A stretch of DNA of 64,000 nt from Cyprinodon diabolis (lineage: Eukaryota > Chordata > Actinopteri > Cyprinodontiformes > Cyprinodontidae). Both the position numbers and the translations under genes were made by a program. This document shows positions 44,519-56,500 of the stretch, in pieces; positions within the stretch are counted from its first letter, which is position 1, and each line of letters starts with the position of its first letter. The stretch is from contig CM060064.1 in assembly GCA_030533445.1 (NCBI GenBank), forward strand, positions 6,431,879 to 6,495,878, given 5' to 3'. Below the pieces are notes generated by a model. It searched no databases. It was given only the letters and a program-made list of their open reading frames with translations, and was not told the DNA's origin.

Positions 44519-47500
44519 CTGCAGGCAGAAATTAGTTGTTCAGAACCAGAACCTCAGATCTACCGATATTTTATGTTCCCCTCCTTACCTGGAACCGGTC
44601 AGCGGTGTGCAGGCACTCCAGATGCCGGTAAACCAAGTTAGGGTTTTTACCCAGTAAATGCGAGTCGAGCGCCTTCATGATGAAGCCGATCGTGTGTCCG
44701 TCCAGCTGGTTGCTAAGATACCGAGGGAGCAGTTCTGGTTCTATGGACGCCAGCAGCTCTGCGCAGGCGGCCGTGTTCCCACTGCAGCGTGCTGCGTTCA
44801 GGGACTGGCCGAACTCGTAGGCGCTGCCGGGTGTGAGATTGATGCTGAGGTCGTCCTCTCTATTTGGAACATCGGGCGTCTCCTCGTCACCGTCTACCTG
44901 TGGCAGCAGAGGGGCGCTTTATCACGGTTTGTATGCATGAAAGAGAGAATTTAGATCCACCTCTAGTAAAACAAAGACGTCGCCATGTTGACGTTCAATA
45001 AAATCTACAGCTGGATATTAGTGTTTAATCATTTAATGTGCCTTTTCAAGCTTTTATTTCTATTGATTTTCTGCTTGCAGGCAAAGAAAGGATGTTTAAG
45101 GTTAGAATCAGTATGGAGTGAATTTTGTTCAATCAATTTTGCAAACAAAAATTTAATGTTTAAAATTGAAATAAATAAAATCCAGAAAGAAAACTGAAAA
45201 ACCTCTTAATCAAAAGTTATGTAATTAATCTTGTTTTTGTTTTTTTTCCTCTGCATGGTTATTTATTATAATTTTATTTATACGTTTGTGTAGAATTTTA
45301 TATTTCATTTTCTTTTTTTCCCCAAATGTTTTACAGATCACCTTCTGCTCACTTTAAGCCACATAGAAATAGTCACAATGATCAATAGAAATGCATCTGC
45401 AAAAAAAATTTAAAATGAAAGATTCTGAACCACCACTGGTCATTTATTTATAACAAGTTATTCTCAAAACATTTTTTAAATGTTTCTCATACATTTTTTC
45501 TGGAAACCCTTTTTTTTTCCATTCACAAAACATGTTCTTTGCTTAAACAACAATGGAAGAAATTCGCTCCATATATCAGACCACATAAACAAAGCTTTGG
45601 GTTTGAATAAAAATATTTTTAAAACTCAGGTAAAGGTTTTTATTTCAAAAGGTTCCTTTTAGACAAACATCACAGACAGCTGTGGGATACAATCTCATCG
45701 TATCCTTCATGACACTACAGAGAACTGTGGGTGTACCTCTGTGATGGGGACAGCCTTCCTGGGTTTGTCGTTCACGCTGTTGGCCAGACTCTGTCTGAGC
45801 AGAACCGTAACCTCCTCCAGCTCCTTCTCAGCCTCCTGCACGTTGGGGTCCAGCCGTAACACCTCCTGGAGATCAGAGCTGCAGGCCAGGTAGTCCTGAA
45901 GGAGAACAGACGACTGTTGAGTGGAGGCATTCATTTTATGACAGGAGCGCTTTGTTTACATCTGTGTTTTCTGTCTCTGCTTCTGTCTCCTTGAACCCCA
46001 GTCGGCCTCGGCAGATGGCCGCTCACACTGAGCCTGGTTCTGCTGGAGGTTTCTTCCTGTTAAAAGGATGTTTTTCCTCTCCACTGTCGCTACAAGCATG
46101 CTTAATGTGAGGGATTGTATTTGAGTCAATGAGTCGATGCAATCAACTGGTTTTCCTTAGATAGAAAACTTTGTATCAATCTGACTGGATGATCTGGTGA
46201 ACTGGAAAGTGCCTTGAGATGACCTGTGCTGTGAATTTGGCGCTATATAAATAAACTGAATTGAATTGAATTGAAAGTATTTTATCAAACTTGCACATTT
46301 CTGTGCCAAAGGTAATAAGTAATGTTTACTTAAACTAAACTTGGAATTATTAACTTTTTTCTTTTGAGTAACATATTAAGCTGGTGGCATGACTTTATTC
46401 CACTATTACTTTATCAAAGTACCTGTATTTGAGTACATTTCTTTAGCACTCTTTCCACCTCTGCCTAGCATCAACTACTGTGCAGGAGTTGGCTGTTATA
46501 TGTCAATGATTAGGGGCAAATCTAATGCTGCCCAGGCCCCCTTCTAACTCCGCCCCTGTTAACTTTTGTTTCTCTGCTTCTTTTCTATCTCTGCCTCTAT
46601 CTCCTTGAAGAGTCAATGGGGGATGCAATCAACTGGTTTTCCTTAGATAAAAAACTTTAAACCAATCTGGCTGGATGATCTGGAGATCTGTAAAGTGCCT
46701 TGAGATGACATGTGTTGTGAATTGGTGCTATAGAAATAAACTGAATTGAATCTGTTCACCTTGAGACCTTTATTGGCCAGGGCTCGTCTGTAGAAGGCCT
46801 TCTTGTTGTCTCGCTCCAGCCCCAATGCGGCGTCACAGTCCTGCTTGGCCTCCGTAAACCTCTCCAGCTTTAGGTAGCACAGAGCTCTGGAATCAGACCC
46901 ACAGAAACTCATTTCCTGTCACCAGCAAATGTCTTCAAACCCCTTGAACTTTTTGTCCTTATTTCAATCACAAAAGTTTCAGTATTTTATTTTTAACAGA
47001 ATTTTCCAATTATAGCTCTATGACCCTGCAGAGGAGAGGCGTCCTACAGATAGAAGCTGACAGTATGATGTGTTCAGGGAGTTGTGGAATGTTCATTTTC
47101 TATCATAAATGAACAAATATTTCCATTTTGGTCTCATCTGACCAGAGCGCCTTGTTCCACATCCAACGTCTGAACCAAACAGGCCTCTTTCAGCTGCTTC
47201 TTGAATTAGCTCTGTTGTTGCTTTGCAGCTTCCACACCCTTTAAAGCTGATGAAGATGATGATGAAGAACGGTGGGATGTTCAAAGAACCCAGCCCTGAA
47301 TTTCCACCTGCTTTGCTCCCTCATCTTTTTGGTGTTAAGTTTCTTATGTTCTACCAAAAATCTGAGCTCTTCACAAATCTAATGCTGGACTGTTTTTTTT
47401 TTTTTTTTGTGTGGTTATATTTAGAAATATCATAATAAAGATCTTTTAAGTTTAAAACCATTCTTTCTTTTCAATCTACTTCCTAATTATATATGACTCT

Positions 47501-50500
47501 GTCTACTCTGACACCCTAATAAAATACGGGGTATAAAAGGTTGGCGTAGAAACCTGAAGGAATCGATTTCCTCACAGTGGATTAAATAAATGTAAATCCC
47601 TTTATTGTCCCTCAATGGGGAAATGAATGGCAGCCCACTGCTCCCCTTGCTCAGAGACCCAGGGTGCAGGTTGTGGGGATCAAACCGGGTACTTGTGCGC
47701 TGCTCTAACCCACTAGGCCAGGGGTCAGCAACCAGCGGCTCTTTACCGGCCCGCTTGCAGCTCTCTGAAGCTTTTCCAAAATGTATGAGAATAAATTTTT
47801 TTTCTTTGTTTATTTTAATATGGTAAGCAGGAGGTTAAACAAACATTCATTATGTTTTCCAATGCTCTTTAAATTTGTACAATTTCTTTCATTGATTCTT
47901 TCGACAGATTTTGTTTTGTGTTTTGGTCCAATATGGCTTTTTGAGCAGTTTGGGTTGCAGACCCCTGTTCTAGGCCAACATTCCCCCTTAAAAAAAGACT
48001 AAACAAATTCCCCTTTCAATATCATGACAATTACAAAATCACTCTAGATCTTCCTAAACTTATAAAATATAGCATTATTCGCTAACACTGGGGGTTCTTT
48101 CAGTCCTTAAGTTTCCCTTTCTCACCTATAGGTGGTGTAGATGTGATGCCTTCATTAAGAATAAGCTTCATATTAGTTCTCAGGACTAATTCTGAGGCTT
48201 AGACCTCCAACAGCCCTGATTAATCTGTTTTTTGTTTGGTCATAACATTATTAAAGTCCAAATTCTCCAGTCAGAACTGTAGGACACAGAGTAAAGGATT
48301 ACTGCTGCAAGAATTGGCAAAAATAAGACAGAACTATAGAAATATTTCAGAATATTTAAAGTTTAAAATGTGAGATTTAAAAAAAGAAAAAGAGGAAAAA
48401 AAATTACATCAAATATTTTCTTGTCTCTAAACACATTTTCCAATAACTGCTTCCAAGCAGCTGCCTGGAGGTAAATGGATATTTATAATCTTTGGACAGA
48501 AAAAACTATTTTCACAACAGTTTGTGACATATGCAAACAGGATCACACAGCGGGACGTTTATTCCTCTGCTTATTCCCAGCAAACTGACATCTAGAGAAA
48601 AACGCAGCAGTAGAAGAAATGAGAGTGAGATAGAGGAGGATGTCTCTAACCTGTTGGTGTAGATCGCACACTCCTTTGGCTTTAGTTTAAGGCATTCTGT
48701 GTACTTGCCCAGAGCCTCCTGGTACTGGCCCATCTTCACAAATTCGTTCCCTTCTTGCTTCAGAGCTGAAAAGCGGATCTCTGCTCTCCTCTCTACAACA
48801 CAAAAGGCAGAAGTGATTACTTAACATTGATTACTCACAGACAGAGCACTTCCATTTGCCTCCCCTTCATCGTTATAAATCCAACTGAAAGGACATTTTA
48901 ATTGGCCTCCTTTTCACAGAATGCTGTGCTAGCTGGACACTCGGCGGAATAGTTTAGTCAGCAGTCAGTCACAGGCGGAAGCACAGGCTAATCAATCAGC
49001 TGCAGAGATTCTTCAGGGAGGGAAAACTGTGCCGGCAGCTCTATTCTTTATTAAAGGTTATTATTAGCAGCTGAAGCAAAGCCTGGGGAATGATAAAAAG
49101 CATGGTCAGACCACACAGGTTGCACTTATATTGTGAGTCGCAAACCTATGGAAATACCTCTTGAAATTTTTCACATTTATTTTTTGTTACAGCTACTGAT
49201 TTCAGTAAATATGTCTATAGACGTTTCTCCCTGGCTCCTTGGCTACACTGTGGCTCTACCTTTCTTATACCTCATCCAAAATACTTAGGTTATCCTGAGC
49301 TATTTTTTGCATTTGTGCTGCTATAGGCTTAGACTGCTGGAAGACATAGGGACCCATTTTCATCATTCTGCTTCATTCTATTCCTTTCTCCCATTCTACA
49401 GTATTTATTAGTTTATGCTCTCTCCAGGGGCAGAGCTAGATGGGTAGAGGGGGTGGTCATGGCCACCCTTAGCCAATCATTGGCCACCCCTGAGGCCAAC
49501 CCTAGCATTTTTTTCCTCTAATACAGACGGTGGCAGCAGTAATACTCTGAAGGGGAATTTTCAAACTTATTAAACATTTAAATGTTTCATATATTAATAA
49601 TTACTTGACAACAGAAACACTGTTGTTAATCATGCACTCCAATATACTAACATTAAAGAAAATAGATACAGAATTTGTGCTCTTTTCAGAACAAAATTTT
49701 GAATTATTTGGGGTAAAGATAAAATGATGTGCCTCTGAAAGTCATCTAGGAGTCTTCAGTGAAATCATAGATAAATAACTACTTTAATAATAACTTAAAA
49801 ATTAATTAAATGTGGATATTAGTAGATTTAAATATATATTTTTTGCAGAATGATTATTGATAAAAGTAGGTAATGACAATGTAAAATATGCAGGAAAGGA
49901 TAGTTTGTCTTTATTTAGAAAATATGGATGTTGTTCTCGTTCCTGTTGAAATAGTGTAGATTGACCCTGAGGTTCTGGTGCCTTTCGGCCACCCCTCGAT
50001 GTACATTGCTTATTGCCTGGTCACCCCTATTAGGATTTTCTGGCTACGCCTCTGGCTCTCTCTGCTTTTTCTCATAGTTTCATGTTGTCTGTTCCTGTTT
50101 GGCTGTGACAGCATCCTAGAGAGAAATATCAGCTGGTCTGCTGCAATCAACAACTTTGTTTATAGATGTTCGATCGGCCTGTTTTTCCAGTGTAGTCCTG
50201 TTTCTCTGAGTGTGACTGGCTGGATGTGCTCTCTTCATCCTCTGACATGGGAGTTGGCTCGGAGCTCGTCTGCCTGGCTTTGTGTTTCCTGGACGAGGCC
50301 GCCTGTGGAGCTGGTTGAAAGTTACCTTATGTATCTATGCTACTGTCTCTTTAAACCCCAGTCGGCCTCGGCAGATGGTCGCTCACACTGAGCCTGGTTC
50401 TACTAGAGTTTTCTTTCTGTTAAAAGGGAGTTTTTCCCTCTCCACTGTCGCTACAAGAATGCTTGGTTTGAGGGTTTGCTTTCGAGTCAATGAGTCGATG

Positions 50501-53500
50501 TAATCAACTGGTTTTCCTTACATAGAAAACTTTGAATCAATTTGACTGTATGATCTAGTTGAACCATCTCTGTAAAGTGCCTTGAGATGACATGTGTTGT
50601 AAATATTTGCTAGATAAATGAACAGAATTTAAAAATTTTGAATAATTGTGAAGGAAAAATCATTGAACCACTTCTGTACATTTTTACAAGGATTTGTTTG
50701 ATTATTGTTGCAACACGTTTTGTTAATCAAATAAAAGAGTTTTGTGAATAAAAATAAAGATTAAAAATGTAATAATTTAAAGAAAATGCAATTTACATAT
50801 TAAACCTTGAAAAACTTTTGAATTTTCCAAGGTTTTATGTTTACAAAATGTTTTCCCTTTTTTTTCTCCATATTTTAGTTTAACGTTTTTTGATCTCTAT
50901 ATTTCAGGTTAAGTTTTATCGATGAAATTTTATCGACTGTAATTTTTTTTTTTTTTACAGATCATATAGTCTTCACTTCAAGTCCAAAACAAACAGTCGC
51001 TCTCGACACACATTCACACACATCAATAAGAGGTTGCTAGCGTCCATGCAGCCACAGGCTTCAATGTATTTCATTGGATTTAAAGTTTGGAATAACAATG
51101 ACATGGAAGGAAATAATAAACCATTTCTGTGTTTTCAAATACTGGACGGGTGTGAAGTTCCTTTTTTTTGTGTTCAGGTATGGAATGGATTCTGTTCCAA
51201 TTTTGTTGCAAAGAACATGTTTTATAAATGTTAATGGAGAAAAACCTGTTCACTGTTTTCTCAGGCTGTATATTTTCATTTTTTTCCACTTTTCTTTCCA
51301 TATTGTATTTTTAATTTTTTTTTCAAATTTTATATTTTTTTACTTCTCTTTTTCAGATTAAGTTTTATAAGTTGCATATTTTTTCAGTTCACATTCTCTT
51401 TAAGGCCAAAACAGATGCTTGCTTGATGCACACATTGACTAATGTTGTTGCTATGATCCATGCAGACCAATAGAAATGTGTCTTTGCTCCTCACTCCAGA
51501 GTAGGGTGACCAGACAGTCCCGCATTCTAAGCTTTTGTCCCGAATCCCGAATTTGGCTGTGCATGACGCGAAATTTTAACTTATACCAAATAATAACTTT
51601 TTAACCCAAGATACACCTCTCAAACTATTTGCTACTACCGCCTGTGCCGCCGAGAGGCTGCTTGCGCAGCCCCAAATATGCTAAAGTTGTAGGGAAGTCA
51701 TATTTAAATTTCAAACCATTCTGGCTTCAACATGTATATAAATGTAGTCTTAATCAGACCATATTGTCCCAAAAGTTAGAAAAGTTCTATTTAAAAAAAA
51801 AGTCCTGTCTTAAAATCTGTTTTTTTTTCATTATCTTTTGCATTCCAGTTAGTTATAGGTCACACTGAACACCTAAATTCGACCAATCATATATCAACGG
51901 TCATCTGTCAATCAAATTTTTCGGTCATACTATCTTGATTCATATGTCGCAGCTAATATACGCAAAGGTTGAAATAAGAAATCAGAATCATTTCCTTTCC
52001 TATTGAGTTCCATCCTAGTGTTCACGGGGATGGACGTCTGTGTCTTCAACAGGCGTAGAGCTAACAGAACTGGCAGCGTTGCGAGGCAAGGGCTCAAAGA
52101 TGTACGGCTGTAAGCCTTCTACACCAAACCAAGCTTCTGCCGCCCTGGCGTCCTCTTCCACAACATCTTCGTCCCCACCTTTCTCCTCTAAATAAAAAAT
52201 GTATGACGGAGGAGACTCATCCACGACCTCCGACACAAAACTCTCCTCCTCTTGCATGTTTCCTCTGTCCATAGCGTTCCTTGACAGTGTCGTTTCTAAG
52301 TCACCAATTTAGTGCTACTTGGTCCCAATGGAATTTCCCATAGGGAACCTACTAGCACTTAGTTGCTAACTGGTTAGCAGGATGCTTCTGAAAAACCAGC
52401 CACAATCAAACTTGCTTGCTTACTTTACACCACAACAATTGACCAATCACATTCACTTTATTCACTTGAGTAAAGTCGGGCACCGCTCGGGAGAATTCAG
52501 AAATGCAACGGTTGGAACAGCCGACTTTAAGTGGCTGCGTGTCGCCCCGGCTACAATGTATCTATATTGTTACCTTTCTGACATTTGAATTCCATTTGAT
52601 TGCAACAGTAAGCACGAATGATGAACGGCGCAAATTTTCACTGTCACTGACCATAGCGACATGCAGACGAAGAGCCCCACCACACAAGTAAAAAACAGAA
52701 GCGACAATGCAGGTACAGGAAGGAATGGGAGGGGAAATATTCATGGATTACCAGTTCATTGACAGATGAATCGAAGGCTTTCTGTAAACTGTACAGAAAA
52801 GAGTTTGGCGTTTCTCACGGTGGAGAGTTGGATGTGAAATTGCATGCTAGTAGTAAGTACTACTAAAGATTTGAATAGCATAGGCCTAGATGTGACAAGC
52901 TTGGAAAATGCAATTTTTTATTACTGTACATGTAAGTCAGCCTACCCACCCACCCGCACACTCCCCATCCCGAATTTCAGCCAACCTCATAGGAGGAAAA
53001 GAGGAAAGACCGCCCCAGAAGTGAAGAGAACGTGATCTTAAGAAAGCAGTTTGAAAATAATCAAACTTGTAAGATTGTATCTGAAATAAAGAAATTTGGG
53101 GGGAAAAAACTAAAATCTGTAAAAAAAAAAAAAAAAACATTCAGAAAATAACATAAAATAAAAAAATAGAAACAATGGAAAATTGAAAAAATAAAACAAT
53201 TAAAAAACATCAAATCTAAGAACGGAGCAAATCTACTCTTAAAACTTTTTTTTTGAGTAAGATTTTTTTTAAAGTCTCATATCTGGATTACATATTTTTT
53301 TATTTCCATTTAGAAAATGTGTTTTGTCGTTTGCAACAATACTGGAACAAAGTTCCCTCCATATTCAGTACTTTTTTTGCTGTGATAGCCTGTAATAAAA
53401 TCCAACCCATTTAGCTTTAAAAGGAAGGAACTGAATAAAGTCAACCTGTGTCTAATCTCATCTCAGAGCAAATCTGTAAAGGCCAATAAACTGTTATATG

Positions 53501-56500
53501 GCTGCCTAATCATCCTTTAGCATAATAGAAATGTCAGAATAAATGTGACCTGAAATAATCCAGAAAGTTAAATAAAGTGGATTACAGTGAGCAGCTCTGG
53601 GACTTTTAAACACACCTGCATCCTCGCTGGCTTTTTGTGCTCGAGCCTGCAGGACCTCTTCGCTGGGGGGCTCTTCTCTCCGATGCTGCTGAGCTGATAG
53701 AGGCACCAGGGGGATGTCTGGAAGTTTTTCTCTCCACTCTGAGCCGTCTTGCTCGATCAGCACTCGGGTGATCCTGGGTGGGGGGGGGGCACCATGTTTG
53801 ATCAGACCTTCATAAATCATTTGATGCTACTTTTGAAATCCAAAACATAAATGGCAGCCATTAGTTTACTCATTATTTATCTACATTACTTTTATTTTAC
53901 TCTATCTTTGAGTGTTTGGGTGATTTTGAGCAAGTGCTGTTAACTTCCTCTTACCTAAGATGGAAGTACAACTGTATGTATTGCATAAAACTAAAGCACA
54001 TGTACTTTATCAGCCACAATTAGCCCCCAAGATAAAAATAAATCTTTGAGAGACTCAATAAACTTGGGTGTGTTTATCCTTTTAACTCAGCCTCTGGAAA
54101 TGTAAAGGTTCAAACATTAGCGGTAGTGCAGATAATGGAGTAAATGAGTCTTTGTGTTCATCTCAGCCGCGCTGACAGACTACCTGTTGACGCTGTCGTG
54201 TGCCGCCTGCACGCTGATGTCTATCTGCAGGACGGTCTTGTAATCCACGTAGGCCTTTCTGTACCGCTCCAGCGACTCATAAGCCATGGCCCGCCGCAGG
54301 AGGGGCTTGAGGGAGAATGGCTGCAGCTCCAGGGCTCTGGTTAGTATAAATAGAAAAGCACAAAGGATCAAGTCTGAGGCCTCTGCAACAAACGCAAGAG
54401 GTAGAGCTTGTGTTTATGTATCCGGATGAGGGTCACTTCATGATCCCTCGCTATCTGTGTTACTTAATACATTACATATCAGTATAGATCTCTAAACCTG
54501 GCATCTTCTCTGTAATCCAGTCCTCTATGTAAGCATGTTAAGTGTTTTAGGGCTTGTAAATGGGAGGTTATTTTCATCCCTCAGAGCACATCTCAGCACG
54601 CCTTCCTTTAATGACTGGGATCAGCTACTGTAGCTTCTCTCCCATCATGTTGGATTAGCCGTTCTCGCTCCTTTCTCACCTCGTGCAGTCCTGTATGCAG
54701 TCTTGGCTGTTTCCGTCTTTCAGGTAGCACGCTGCTCTGTTCGAATACAGAATGCACAGATCCTGAGGACTGTCGATACCTGTGTGGAGAGAGACCATTT
54801 AAAGGTGGAATGACAGCAGCTTAAGTTTTTTTTTGTGTTTTTTCCCCTTGTTTTGAGAAGTTATTTGAAACAATTTACAGATTAATTAAAGGTATAGTGG
54901 ATTTTTTTTTTTTAAAAGACCCGCCCTCTCCACTTAAAAAAAAATGCACATGCACAACCCTGTACCCGCTCCTGAGAGGGAAGGCCTATTAAACGCGTGC
55001 AAGAGCGTGCATGAACCATTTCTTCTTGTGCAAGCTGTTTAAGAGTTGCTGTTTGCATCGCTCATTCAGGCTTACTTTCCAAAAGAAGATTTTACCACTA
55101 TAGCCGGGCATACACTGTGGGATTTTTTCAATCGTTGCACGCAGCTACTGTACAACGAAACCACAGGGTTTCCAAATGCATGTTCTCACACCTTGCAGCA
55201 CGATGCTCTGATGCAATCTACCTGCTCACACTGTACATCTAAAAACGGACGAGCACATAGGACGGCATAGGACGGCCTTAAGTAAACATATCAAAAGAAT
55301 TATTGACAGTTAGGAGGACCACTTATTTAGATGATCCACCTGGAAAAAGAAAATCTTCGGCTATACCTTTAAGATGATTGATGTTTAGAATGAGAAAAAC
55401 TAAAATTAAATGATCTTATTTTATGGCAACACAACTCATTCCATTTGCAGATCATCTTATTAATCTGCTCAAATTAAAGACAAATGCACTTATTTTCAGA
55501 TCATTTTCTAATATAATGTGTTATTTTGTTTGATACTAAAGCTGAAAACTCAGATTTATAGATACAGGTTCACTAATACACATACGACTCCCTAATGTTT
55601 GGTCAAACATCCTTTAGAGAGCTGCTGAGATACAATTCACTTGAACATTTTCAGGTTAAACTGGTTTTAAGTGTTTGGGATGTTTGACCTGTTAAATCAT
55701 TCAGAAATTTTAACCAACATGTCACTGAGGTGTTTTCATAATCTGAAAGTGCTGCTCTGTTTCATTATTCCATGTTTTGTCACCTCAGGCCCTCAGCATG
55801 ATGCCACCGTACTGGCATGAGGCATTATCCTCCTGATTCCCATGGATGGCTGATCTACAGGCTTATGCTGAACCGCAGTCTCCTAAATCAGGTTTGCTAC
55901 ATTTAGAGAAATGTCTAAATGTAGCAGGACTGGAGTATAATGCCCCTGAGGTGAAGTGATCTTTATCTTCACTGCGACTCCTCTAAATATACTTTTATCT
56001 ATTGTAGCCGGCGGCATATTTCAGCTTACGTAGCTGAAAGATTTTTTTGTTCTGCGTCTCACAAACCTGAGCGCTTTCCTTTCATCAGAGGGAGAACCAG
56101 AAGACAGAGGAGGACCAGTTTTGTGGAAAAACCAGACCGGAAATTCTGTTTTTTTGCCTTGAAACCAACCAGTGGTGAAAAGCCAGATTCCAGACACTGT
56201 TATTGCCTCAAAAACTTTTTTGGTTTCTCCAAAACCATCTAAAGTACTTTTACCCAGTGAATCTGAGTTTGTGTGTTTTAAAGTTTAAAGGAAACATAAC
56301 TTCTGCACCTATTCCTGCTTTAAAAAAATCCATAAAGGTCATTTCTATATGTTGCTGGAGTCTTTTCTCCAAACACAAAATCCTAGTACATTTCAAACCA
56401 AACAAGACCCTTTAACAGAGACTAGTGCATCCTAAAAAATGGAGTGGTGTATGCAGTTCAATGCAGTGAGGAATGCTCTGATCTTTATATTGGATAAACC

